Shown in pieces: positions 1 to 11,400 of a stretch of 50,598 nucleotides of DNA (its first letter is position 1; each line of letters begins with the position of its first letter). The stretch comes from Ectocarpus siliculosus (lineage: Eukaryota > Sar > Phaeophyceae > Ectocarpales > Ectocarpaceae): the NCBI GenBank assembly GCA_000310025.1, contig FN649744.1:2808660-2859257 (forward strand), read 5' to 3'. The notes below the pieces were generated by a model that worked only from the letters and a program-made list of their open reading frames with translations, was not told the DNA's origin and ran no database searches. The position numbers and the translations under genes were made by a program.

Positions 1-25
1 TGTGGGGGGGGGGGGGGGGGGGGGG
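1..25. repeat. Poly-G run at left window edge
   Basis: An almost pure G homopolymer starts the window. A matching poly-G run ends it at 50575-50598, with a further run of ten G at 50561-50570. These look like contig edges where reads failed in homopolymers rather than a biological element. Confidence 0.8.
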
Positions 26-540
26 TTGGCGTATCCGAAATTGTCGTATGTGAATACCGTCGCTTGAATGCCTTTTTATCATCCGGGCGTCAAAGGGTCG
101 CCAACACAGAAGGCTTAACAACCTGAAGGCTACAGATTGCTGCGCAATAATCTCAAAATGCGAGCGCGGTTCAGATACTAATAGATTTTGCGTGGTGTAC
201 ATATCATCAAGCATGTTGATTCTCCGCAGTTACCATAGTGGACGCAGACTGCTGTACGACCGTCGGACGAGCCGCCAACAGGCGAGAGGGATCTGTTCAT
301 CCTGCTGTCCCCATGCACAACATAGCAGACCGCTCGCTCTCCCTTTGGGAGCAAGTGTTTTCCTAGGCAAGCAGCTATAACGACGCGGGGCATGGGATTC
401 TTCCTCTACTGGAAGTACACATCCCTGATTCATAGAAAATATGTGTCTTCAGCCGGGAGTGTCCATAAAAAGGGTATGTCCGTCACCGAGAGGTTTGACT
501 GTAAGTAGTTGAGAGACACCCTTTACAAAAACCGTAGGTT

Positions 541-752
541 GCATAGGATACCACACCCCCTGGACAGATTTTCAAAGCTCGATTACTCCGCGACCAAAGA
601 GGATGCCGAAGGCAAACGATACGTGTTCGGAAAACTCTCGACGGCACTACTGTTCCAACTCCGACATTTTTGGCACCGTCACTTCTTTCCTTGCCGAGTA
701 ACCAAGCTTTGAAAATCGGCCCAGGGGGTGTGATATCTCGTGCAGCCTATGG
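541..752. repeat. Imperfect palindrome / foldback element
   Basis: The left arm (from 541) and right arm (to 752) are inverted copies. Clear matching blocks are CACACCCCCTGG at about 552-563 against its complement at about 720-731, and TTTTCAAAGCT at about 569-579 against its complement near 705-715. Weaker complementarity continues towards a centre near 640. A non-coding foldback or MITE-like element is the best reading. No terminal target-site duplication was identified. Confidence 0.55.
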
Positions 753-2231
753 TACCGCTGTGAGAGGCATTGACTGATTTTCGATCGCACCTAACATGCA
801 CTGAAAAGTGTAGTACACGTCTCACCACGAAAAGATGGGGGGACTGTCACAATAATAATATACTGCGTGAATGATGGTTTTGGAAAGCATCTCGTCGAGG
901 ACTTTCCGTAAACGTCTCGGGCTCTTTCCGCGCCCCCTTGGTCGTGGAGAAATCGACCTATGAAAGTCGCTCTAGGGAGGGGTGCCATCTCTCTGCCTCT
1001 TATATTTACTTGTGAGAATCATCCTCGCAATCGACCAACTCCTTGTCGGCAAATCTGTATATACAGATCCGATGTGTATTGCGTTCGGATTTCGGTAATA
1101 CATCTAGTCGTTTTTTTTGCTCGTGGTGGGATAATGTTGTGCGATGTATATATCTCTGATTTGACGGGAACAAAAGCGGCCAGGCGCCAAGGAAGGCAAG
1201 ACAGACTCTGCTGTCTTCGGGCTAAAGGGATCGAGACAGGTAATTTTCCGGACTGCACGCAACCTCACGGACTCCACAGAGGGAAGAGGTGCGTGCGGCA
1301 CAACATATTCAAGAGAGGAACAAAAGAGAAGTTCGAATTACTTCCTCTGACAGACACAACCTTTCGGGCATGTAATTTACACAAAAACTGCTGCGCCAAT
1401 GATGTGCATACAATGATGCACGTGTGTTCCGGAGCGCGAACGACCGACGGACGGAGCAGTCTCTCTGGCGCCGGGAGAGACTCCTAGAGAGAGGAAGCAT
1501 CGCAAAGCGTACACAGCAAGCCTTCGTTATTTTTCATCTGTACCGCAGCGCACAGGCAGAGACAGCCATCACAGCAGGCGCGTGTGATCAGTTGATGGCG
1601 GATGGAAATACCCGTGCGGAATCGTTTCAACGTTTCAACGGAGAGGTTTTTGACACAAGCAAACATGATCCATCTCACAGCACGCATCTCAGGGTTGGAA
1701 CTTGTCATGAGGTCGTGGCTACCATCAAGATAGACCATTCGAGCAGGAGGCGACCACGGTGTAGGAGGATGGCTTCATACATATGTATGCATATCATGGA
1801 GCAGCAGGGAGAAACATGCATGTCCTCTGTGAGAGGTCGTCCTCCTTTCTCAGAACCCTCTCACCTGCTGCAAGACAGGCAAGTAGTCCAAGCGTATACC
1901 CCACTGCGACCAACCCCGTCCAGGTTCGGAGCGTCGACATCAAGCCTTTCTCCTGCCACAAGTTTCCCGGATTCTCGTCCCACAGATTTCGGTCATTGTA
2001 CATGATGGCGTCACCAGGAATGTTCTCACCTCTCCAGCATCTGTCACCAGACCAGACACCAGACTGTGAGCAAGAGACTGCAGGAGTGCGGACCCTCAGA
2101 CGGGCGATGAGCCCACGGAGCCCCGAATTCCCGCCAACCTCCCCCAACTGCGCGCCCCCTCGTCGGGAACTCCAACCAAAAACAACACACACACCACCAG
2201 GCAGAGGTGGGTGCAGAGCTGGAGTCAAGTC

Positions 2232-5200
2232 ATGGCAGCAGCAGCATCTCTCAACGCCGTGCTTCTGGTATCATGCTGTTGCAGTGCAGCGCAAGGCCTT
2301 TGCCTCGGTGCGAATCCAGCAGGTTGGCAAAGGAAACAACAACACTCTTGGCCGAACCAGCAGGGGGTGCGGCGACATCAACCGCAGCAGCGGAAGCTTC
2401 AGCATCATCCACTATACGCGCGCAACCGCCGACGCGCTGCCTTACCGCTTGCTGCCGCCTCCGACGGCGGCAGTGGAAGCAACAGCGACAGCATAAGACC
2501 TGAGACGACGGCAGGGTTCGGGTCTCGAGCAAGCCGCCGCAGCAAGAAAGGTGTGTCTGGCGGGTGTGGGTTACGTGACATGTTTCCACGAACGGTGATG
2601 ATGAGCTCTGTCTGATGAATTCGCCGGCTCAAACGCCCTCTTTTGAACGACGTTGGCGTCGCTGGTGCGATTTACAAAAGAGGTTTCGTTTCATGAAGAC
2701 TCGTGGCTTGGATGACATTCAGCGATTGTTTGGAGATAGATGAGAATCGTTGTTACTCATCGTTTTCGATGTATATGTGAGCACATTGGGCAAGAAACTG
2801 AAATAAATGCGCCCTCGGCTGTGTCACCGCCCGCCCGCTGTGTTGTGGATCACATGCGCACCCCAGACGCGGCAGTAGGATTTCGTTTCGTGATAGCCAA
2901 TATTCTAAAGTTGTTAAGCTATCAAACCTTTCGCTACAACAGACAACGACACCGAATGCGTCGACGCTCACGACCCCTCTGTTGGCTGGCTTATTCACGG
3001 AGTGCATGTGTTCATAAAGGCAAGAAGACTGCTGTTGTTGCGCTGCTTTCGTGTGGCACATGCGCACCTACCATGGGGAGTTTCCCCCCGTGGTGATGTG
3101 CGTACAACAGCAGTCGTAGTTCCGAAATAAGAGGGGGCTCCGATAGAAGAGGGTCGAAATCGGTTGTCACGGACTCGACCCTCGGTAGAGTAAGTCGAGC
3201 ACTGTCTTATTCCGGTATAAGAGAGGGGTTCGAGATCGAGTACTCTCTCGTTCCGGTACAAGACAGGGGTTCAGAGCTAAGAGTGTCGACGGCCTCTGTC
3301 ACACCACCCTCTTATATCGGAGCCACGATGGTGTTCTGTTCCCACGGCTGTGTCCTGTTCGGCTCATTTTTCCACGCAAAATGCAAAGGTGCAAAGGTTA
3401 CTATTCTAGGCTGGCTACGTCTATGGGAAATGATTTTCGCCGTGCTGTGCGTGATGACTGCAGGCCCGTTATCGCACACTTCCATGTTGCACAGCAGCAG
3501 TGTCAGCTCTCAGTTGGAACACTCGCCGGTGTTTCCAATTGGGGTGCAGGTCATCAACGGCCCTCCCCCTCGTACCGCTGCAAATCACGGCACTTCCCGA
3601 CATTTTCCGCCCCGATGCTTAACCCTCCTATGTAGTACCCAGATAGTTACAGGTTTGGCTCCAGAAAAAAACGCGTCCGCTCATTGGGGGAGGCTGACAG
3701 TAATAATATTTCCTCCAGGATCAATCACCTTGTGCTGTGTGGAACTCTCTTGTCCGACCACAGGTACAGTTTGTTGGTTGCTTCCGTTGTTATCTTTCTC
3801 TTCATTAACGATTTCCCAAGCTAACTCGCACAGATCCCAAGCACACCCGATCACCCGATCGTCTGCACACTGAACAGAAGGGCACATGCCTCGGCACAAA
3901 GCCCTAATCTAGCATGACGTGACGTCCTAGCATCTGACGACGCCAAATAACCATGGTCAACCACGATCACATGCCTACCTCCTAATACCACGACACTGGC
4001 CCTCCCTGAGTGGTCGTAGATGCAGATACAGAAGCAAACCTCGGAGGGACTCTGGTCAATCAAGAGGATTGCGGAATGAAGCTGCGACAACTCAAAACCC
4101 TCACCCGCACCTCCCCGGTATAACCAAACAAAAGAAACGGAACCAAGAAAGAGGAAAACAAAGGAGCCGGGGGCGGCAAAGTCGGCGGAAAAATTCGGGG
4201 AAAAACAGCACGCGGGGTGCGAAAAGTAACCAAAACATCCGAACCGGAAAGACCGTAACACGCAGTCCCGAGGGCCGAAGGCTGACTAGGCTTCAGTATG
4301 GAAAGTGTCCCCAAATGCACTGGGAACACTTTCTATACTGAAACCGAGTCAGCAATTATTTCCAGTGTAGGCTTTGTACAGTTTCACCAACAAGGGGACC
4401 CGCGGCTAGAGAGATTGTGCACAGCAATTCAGAGGCCCAGGAGAGCCACACAGGCATCACACAGCAGTACATCACACAGCGTAGATACCACCTCACACAA
4501 GCGTTTGACGCAACGGAGTATAGTGACGACCACGGTGCGGTAAACAGGCGTTTGAGTTGCTGTGTCTCCAAAGTATCCCAATTTGGGCTTCCATTACTAG
4601 GAGGGTTAACTCGGAAGTGGCTATGTCGTGCTTCTGGTTCTTGCTGCCTAATACGCCACCCATGGCCCGAAAAACAGGCAGAATAAACAAGAATACCGAC
4701 AGCAAGGGTGGGCTCGCTACCGCTCCAGCAGTCGTTTTGTTGAAACGATCGAGTCGGTGGGCGTGCGTGAAGAACTGTGGGGCCTGCTGCTACCTCGCCC
4801 CAGACGAGAGGCCGGACTTGGCGGGTGAGTGAAACACGGGGTAGGACAGAAGTGGGTTGAAAAGGCGGGAAGTGATGATATCTACTTATATTAATAGTAT
4901 AGGATGGATAGGATAGGGAAATCATTTCCGAGCCACCTTTGGCAAAGTAGGAAGGCCGTCTGTGATCGGTTCTGTGGGAACATTGCTTTTTCCTCTCGAG
5001 GACGCGTGGTCAATGGTCTAACCGCTGAGGCATGCAAAACATGAGTACGCCCCTCCCCTGCCGTGGCACATGTGGACAAACCCAAACCCCTCTCCCCGTC
5101 CCCGAAACCAAAGGCGACGGATACCGCTCCGAACTGCTGTTGAACAGGAAAAGCAGCAACACGCCGAGCAAAGAGGAGATGATGGCCTCGCCCGTGTTGT

Positions 5201-5392
5201 GACGTCCCAACGCCTTCGGCCTGTTTCTTCCAAAGCCGTTTGTGCAAGGAGAAACTGGATTTCCACGATAGTGCCGCTACAACGTTCTTTTGTTTTTTTT
5301 CGCGCCGGTCAGCAGAGTTTACTCCGCTCCAGCGAGAGGTCGATTTGCACAATTTGTGGCATCAGACTTCTCGTTACATCGGCGTAAGATAC

Positions 5393-5441
<49 letters not shown>

Positions 5442-7101
5442 GAAAGTTAACATTCAACTTGCGACACACGTGCAGTCAGCCGTTTTCGGTAATATCCTCC
5501 TGTAACCAGCACAAAATTTCAATCGGACGCCAAATTCGACAACCATCTGACTGTTCACAGTCATGTACCATCTTTGGGCGTTTTTTTGTCTGCTACAGCG
5601 GTGGTGGTCCCCAAGTAAGGCGACCGCCCCATATGAGGCGGCTATTTTAATAATCAGCCCCACCACCACCACCTTGTTCGGGAACCCCCCACTACCACTG
5701 CTGTATGCCGTTCTGTCCTCTTTTTTTTCTTCTTCTCAGAATACCTCCCAGACCCGGAGGAATTTGACTTGTACATGTCCATGACGGGCAGCGACGGCTG
5801 GTGCAAGCACTTCGACAAGGAGAGCAGGGCGTGCACCGTCTACAGCGACCGGCCGCGCTTCTGCCGGGTGGAGACGGAGACGTTCGGGAGCATGTACGGG
5901 GTGGAACCCGAGGACATGGACGACTTTTGCTCGTCGTGCTGCAACGAGCAAATAAGCGACGTTTACGGAGCAGAGAGGTGAGGTAGATGGGTATGGATTT
6001 TTGAGTAAGTAAGCGACGTCCACCGAGCAGAGAGACGAGACAGGCGGACAGATCATGGCTTGAGCAAAAGTAGTGACGTATACGGAGCAGAAAGACTAGA
6101 CGTTAAGAAGCCGAAATCAACAAAGACAGACAGACAAGATAGATGCGGCTTGGGCAAATAATCGATGTTCACGGAGCAGAGACGCGAGACAGACCGAGAG
6201 ATAGCGATAGGATTGAGCACATGTGCGACGTTTACGGACCAGAGAGGCGAGACAGACAGATAAACAGATGTGGCTCGACTCTTCCTCTGTTTGCGAATTA
6301 TTTCAAAAGGGAGCTTCCGGATGTCGCCTGTGGTGAGGCTTTGTGTGCCTGCCATATCGCTCGGTAGCCCCTTTTCAACGATGCTGCGGCCGCTTTTAAT
6401 CATTTCGTATGTGTCTCCGGATGGCTGCCGATGCTCGCTTCGCTCTTTCTGCGCTTGACTTTTGGCAAAGTCTGGGCTTGAGTGAGCGTGGAGCCTACAT
6501 CTCGCGAGAGCAAGGGCGTTCTGTCGGCTCGAAAAACACGGGCTTTTCGCCGTAGGGGTGCATCGTGTACGCTCGGTCTGTGGAGGGCTGAGTCAATAAC
6601 AATCTTCTTTTTTCTCAACGCTGTGGCAGGCAGGGGCCTGAAGGAAAACAGTTCTCTCACGCGCGTGATCCCTACTTTGCTAGCCTCCAGCACACCCGCA
6701 ACGACAAACCCGCAGCCGCTCTATTTGGGGTGTCGGCGTGCGCACTTGGTTGTCACGCTCGCGGGCTCTTCTCGAGAGCGTTACTGCACAGGGGAGTGTG
6801 ACTTCCTTTGTTAGAGACAGAGCCTCGCGCTCAAGTTCATCACACCCATAACATTCACGTAGCCCCCGGAGATCTTGGAGATCTATATTCTGCCGAGTAC
6901 ATACAATCACCCCCCCGCTGCCGCTACTTTCCTCGTGCCCCCCTCCCCCCTTTCAGCAAAGAGTTGCGGGTTTTCAACGAGGCCCTCGCGGCGCTGGAGA
7001 GAGGGGAGCGGCCAAAGCCAGACCTGAGCGCGTTTGGCGGCGACCTTAGGGGACAGGGAGAGGGGCAGATTCGAGACTGGGGCCTGGAGGAGGATAGATA
7101 G
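2232..7101 (+). CDS. Zinc/iron-chelating (CxxCxxCC, YkgJ-type) protein with N-terminal targeting leader
   Basis: Four exons, 2232-2550, 4678-4824, 5740-5977 and 6957-7101, join in phase to give 282 aa. Exon 1 starts at an ATG with a hydrophobic leader (MAAAASLNAVLLVSCCC...) followed by a Gln/Arg/Ser-rich basic stretch. It looks like a signal peptide plus transit-like region, so secretory or plastid import is likely. The core is recognisable as PF03692: CVKNCGACC (Cys136, 140, 143, 144), then WCKHFD (Cys177), Cys187, DRPRFCRVE (Cys197) and DFCSSCC (Cys219, 222, 223). The same Cys spacing and the CRVE motif occur in plant homologues. The cysteines are expected to bind Zn or Fe; no enzymatic activity is established for the eukaryotic members. 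The last exon (ELRVFNEAL...) resembles the family's helical tail. Donors are GTGTGT, GTGAGT and GTGAGG. Intron 2 holds a (CTG)15 tract and intron 3 an exon-derived repeat array. Exon 1 is the least certain exon. Confidence 0.8.
3118..3275. repeat. Degenerate direct repeats in intron 1
   Basis: Three related copies of a unit like TTCCGGTATAAGAGAGGGG begin near 3119, 3210 and 3250, and a possible fourth remnant lies near 3311. They sit in the first intron of the chelating-domain gene. The function is unknown; they may be a decayed minisatellite. Confidence 0.45.
4281..4353. other. Long intronic hairpin
   Basis: The segment GCTGACT at 4281-4287 pairs with AGTCAGC at 4347-4353. TTCAGTATGGAAAGTGT at 4292-4308 pairs with ACACTTTCTATACTGAA at 4326-4342 with a single G-T wobble. 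GGG near the apex pairs with CCC across a short loop. The result is an approximately 73-nt stem-loop in intron 1. The size and near-perfect stem fit a pre-miRNA or a very small palindromic element. Confidence 0.55.
5396..5440 (+). repeat. (CTG)15 microsatellite in an intron
   Basis: Fifteen uninterrupted CTG triplets lie in intron 2 of the chelating-domain gene, about 300 bp before exon 3. Confidence 0.9.
5945..6265 (+). repeat. Tandem repeats derived from an exon end and its splice donor
   Basis: The last coding bases of exon 3 plus its 5' splice site recur four more times downstream in intron 3, starting near 6000, 6060, 6140 and 6210. A recognisable core is GACGTTTACGGAGCAGAGAGG. The copies are degenerate. 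The real donor reads AGAG|GTGAGG; the later copies read GACGAG, ACTAGA, CGCGAG and GCGAGA at that position, so the GT of the donor is lost in each. Confidence 0.65.
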
Positions 7102-8411
7102 CGGATACACAGCCGACACTTTAATGTGCTTCCTCTGCGCACGGAAAGGAAATGTGCACGCATGGGGCCACCATCGACTTCTGTCTTTCGCAACGACCTT
7201 TCGAACGGGTGCTTTGTCCCCTGAAGGTTTTCTAATTCGGCCTATGCATACTAGAACGTACAAATACCGAGGCTACAAGGTTGCCTTAGCGTGGGGCTTT
7301 AATCTTTGTTTGGCTCCGCTTTTGAACCGCGCCTCCCGCGGTGAGGGTCTTGGGCTTCCGTGATTCGCGAAACACTGTAGACTATTTTATCGCCTGTGAG
7401 ACCTAGACCTATCCACAGGATGAACGAGTACGCTTATGAAAGGACTGGTTCTGGCGGTTTCGTCGATCGCCCCAGCTGCACCCTCTCAGAGGTGGGCCTT
7501 ACGTCCCGGCCACCCGCAATACGGTTCCTCTAGCGCATTGCAGTGATTATGAAACACCTACCAAATGCAGCAGCAGCGTCAGTTGAGCCTTCTCAGGCCT
7601 GAACAAACACAAACCCTTGCGCGCTATATCGTGCGGTATAGATTGTAAAACGAGAAGAACACTTACACGCACTAGGGGAAGACGCATGCGTTGACCCTGT
7701 TTAGGCAACGCACTACTATCATCGTTCAAAACGGATCAAATTTCACCACGCATTCTGAGAACTCCTTCCTCTGTCTCGAACGATACGCAACGCTTCCATC
7801 AAACTATTAAGAGCTTCCTTTGTTTCCAACTCCTCATGTTTTCATTCAAACGGATCGATTTCCACCCCGCATTGGTAACCCCTTTCCCTTTCTCTCGATA
7901 ATACGGGACGCTTCACCATATTAAGAGCTTGCTTTGCTTCCAAATCCTCGCGCTTTCTCCCACGTGCTTCCCCGTCCCTGACGATGCCCGTACGTTGCGC
8001 GCGCTAGTCCTGCCGGTAACGGCAGCGGACTTCCAATAGCCAGAGAACGCTACCACATGAACGAACGAAGCGACTATTAATTCCCTGCAGAACGCTGGGA
8101 GTCTCACGCGTTCGAGCGCGGACTCGAGGCAATTCCTGGGGCCCACAACATAACCCACAACATAAAACAAACTACAGACGACAACAGCGCCGCGCTCGCT
8201 CTTCAAGCACACCCGTACGTGCAAACTTGCGTGGAAATACTGCATCTCCCCGAGAGTATCTCGACCCTTCGTAAAAATCGGAGCACTCTTAAAAAAACCC
8301 TGAGATCTGGCCCATCATGAACCCCCCGACGACTCGTGCAGTTGCCACCCCTCTCTCCGCGAAACGGAAACCGAAGTGTCACCCAACCGATTCTTCTTCG
8401 TTTCAGCCCCA
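7102..8411. other. Convergent intergenic region (3' ends of both neighbours)
   Basis: No coding exon is recognised. The region must hold the 3' UTRs of the plus-strand chelating-domain gene and the minus-strand hydrolase. It also holds the diverged tandem duplication at 7728-7960. No canonical AATAAA that clearly belongs to either gene was picked out. Confidence 0.55.
7728..7960. repeat. Diverged tandem duplication
   Basis: Two copies of about 115 bp begin near 7730 and 7846. Shared blocks include AAACGGATC, CACCACGCATT/CACCCCGCATT, TCTCGAACGATACG/TCTCGATAATACG, and TATTAAGAGCTT followed by a TTTGCTTCCAA-like block. It is non-coding and lies between the convergent genes. Confidence 0.6.
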
Positions 8412-11400
8412 TCAGATGCTGTCGACCTTTGGCGGGAGCACCTGTGGCACGTAGTTCATGATGCACTCTTCCAGCGAGTTGATGACCATCTTGAGGATCG
8501 AGCCCTTGTCCAAGTGGTGGCTGGCGGTCTTTTTTTTTTGTGTGTTTGTTGAACCGGCGAAGAGCATCGCGTTTCCATCGGCAAAAGGTAACGGCGGCGG
8601 GGAGCAGTCGTCCGTGGATCGTCACAACCAGAGACACAACAGCAATTTTCACACGAACAGCCGCAACAGATGGGAGAGAGAGGGGGGGGGAGCGCAAGAA
8701 CGTTTTAGATGAACGGCAACACGATATACCTGCGAGGCTCAAAAGTATTTGACACTTTCTTCGGCCTGCATGCACACGCTGGTCTCTTTCTTTCACGTGC
8801 GAATCCAAACACCCGACATGCACGAAGATGTACTGCCCGCTCCGTCCAGTCTTTCGCAAAAGGCGGGATAACCTCCGAAAGATCCAAGCCGACCCCCGAA
8901 TCCAACAGCACTAGCACAAGGTGGCAGGCCGGATACCGTCACTCAGAGCAAGCACGTTTGTACACGCAGGTACCCACTGGGACTGTGGCGATAAGTCCCA
9001 CGACGCCTAGCCACTGCTCTTCGGGTATATATTTCGCCCCCCGCTCAAACCGTGGAAATAAATAAAACTGCCTGCGTGTACGTGCGAGGTCCAGGCAGTG
9101 AAGGTACACAAACAAGAAAATGCTCCGAACTGTGCGTACTCCTGGCAGTAAAGGTACAAAAAAAAAAAGAAGCTTCCTACGTTGTGGTGAGCTCCACACA
9201 GTCCGTGCGCGGCGTGCTCCCTCTCTTCCTCACCTTCACGAGGTACAGGTTGACGTTCGAGCTCTGTATCCGGCGGGAGAGGTCGAGGGAGACAGTGTAC
9301 GGCACTTCTTCGTCGTTCAGCCTGACATTGGCAGGACAGGGTACGACCCCACCCACGACGCGCGGAGGCGACGGCGACGGCGTGTTTTTACCGTAGCAGG
9401 GGGGAAACAAGTCAGCAGATTATGCGTGTGTGTCAGCACGGCAAAAGTAGTCTGACACAGCTCTTCATGTCTTCCTGACGACGACCATCAAATCAAGAAA
9501 AACGCAAGCTGCTCACCCTCGTCACACTCTCCCCAAACACGGCGCCACCGCCTGAACCTTATCCGGTAGCTCACAGGGCGGGCACCGGCAACAACAAAGC
9601 GAACCACCACCCCCCCCCACGCCGGTGAAACTAGCGGGACGAAAATGGAGACAACTACGTTTAGCCAAAATTACTCCTCCCCAATCCCAATGAGGAAAGC
9701 GGTCGCGAGCTCACCCGTGTATCAACCGCACTGGGCAGGTGATGGGCAGGCCTCCCACCGGCCCCTCGAGCACCAGGTTGTCCTTGGCGTCTTCGATGAG
9801 CACCTTGCTCACCGGGTACGACCTCTGCCGGTCCAAAAAAAAAGAAAAAAGGGGGAGGAGGGCAACCAATGAGCTCGGTTGTTCGTCGGAGTCAAATTCA
9901 CGTTCCTCGGGCAGACGCTTTGCGTCAACCGCTACGCGGAAAGGAGAGGACGTCCATCTTCTAGTCCCGTGTAAGTGAAGTGGGAGACAGAGGGCGGCGA
10001 ATGAGGCATCCCCCCAAATGCACCAACACCACCACCGAGCTCGAGTTACCGAGCTCGAGTTACTAGGCACGGGGATGCTCCCCGATGGCAGAAAGAAACA
10101 GAGAGCGCGTCGCAACCAACAGCATGGCGGCTGTGTTCCAGCTTAGCGTCACACTACAAACGGAAAGAAAACACGCAACTGCTCCTTCGTGTCACACAGC
10201 ACAGCGGCACGTACCTCTCCCCAGGCAATGGTGGCCACCCCCTTTTCGTATATCTCATCGATCTTGGCCTTGGGCAGGTAGCGCATCAGCAGGTTCTCCG
10301 TGAAGTCCGGGTCGGCGGCGAGACCGACGATACCCCCGACTGTATGGTGCAGGCATTCACAGGCACAGCAAAATAGAGACAAAAAAACGGCGTCGGCCAG
10401 GGTGATGCGGAAGAGGGGGTGGGTGGGAGCGGGGAGTTGAAGCATGGCGGTGGTCGCGTTCTTTCAAAAAATACTATCTGCGTGTCCCCCGCACTGCGAA
10501 ATAACAAAACATTCCAGCGTCCGCTGATGCACAGGATCACTGGCAACAACGTCGAGGAGTGGTGATCACACCCAAAGCTACGATATGTCTTGGCTACCAT
10601 ATTTTGGCTGCAAACTGGGAGGGATCTCAGAACCTCTCGTTCCAAGAACAATCTTAAATTTGGGGCACCCAAAGCACACCGTGGTTGGGTGCCGTGCCTA
10701 CGCGGGGCGAACCGATCGTCCACGACCCGGCGTGGTTTTCAGATATTTTGTGCGCATATCAAATCCAGTCCTTTTGTCTCTCTCCTTCCTGATTTCGAAG
10801 GAAGAAAAAACAAAGGCGATAACAATCTACAGCTTGACACCGCGAGATGGGAAAGCAGTCCAAAAAACTCGATCCCACCCCTACATGCCGGGAAAAAAAA
10901 AAACACAAACAGAACCCATACCAGCTTCCTAGAACTGTCAAGATAAATATCTGCCACGACTTCCGAATCTCGCTCTCAAAACAAGCGATCCCTCCATGGT
11001 CGTCGATTTTCTTTAAAAAAAAAGAAGTAACCGAGAGGTCGGAATCGACGATGCGTTTCACTCGAACGAGAGAGAGGTAGTCGTAACTACGCACCCTTTT
11101 CCGGCCTCTCCAGGGCGATGAGGGTAGCGATCCAGCCCCCTACGCCTCCCCCAACGATGATAACCTCCTGGTACGCCTCGGGGAGAAGCTTATCGATGAG
11201 GGTGATTGCGTCCTGCTTCCACCTGCAACAAAAACCAAAAAAGGGAAAGAGAAAGAACCACCATAGTAAATGAGATAAATGCAAATCCGGGAGCAAAAGG
11301 TTGTACACCCAACAAGCCACCCGAACTAGTGCTGTTTACAAGAAAAACTCGTCTTGAAGGCTTTTCGCTCCGGGAAATCTGACCCCTGACATACGGTAAA

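Larger units (their letters stand above)
1..2231. other. Upstream region without a recognised gene
   Basis: No open frame here combines a credible start, splice sites and recognisable protein features; the longest plus-strand frames (about 175-237 codons) are rich in Arg, Ser and Thr and look like chance frames in GC-rich DNA. The stretch holds the imperfect palindrome at 541-752 and presumably the promoter and 5' leader of the gene that starts at 2232. Confidence 0.5.

Noticed and set aside
1783-2496. 237-codon open frame at the left, and a 175-codon frame at 960-1487
   Set aside because: No ATG-linked signal, splice context or family motif; composition is Arg/Ser/Pro-rich as expected of chance frames. 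The real first exon at 2232 uses a different frame.
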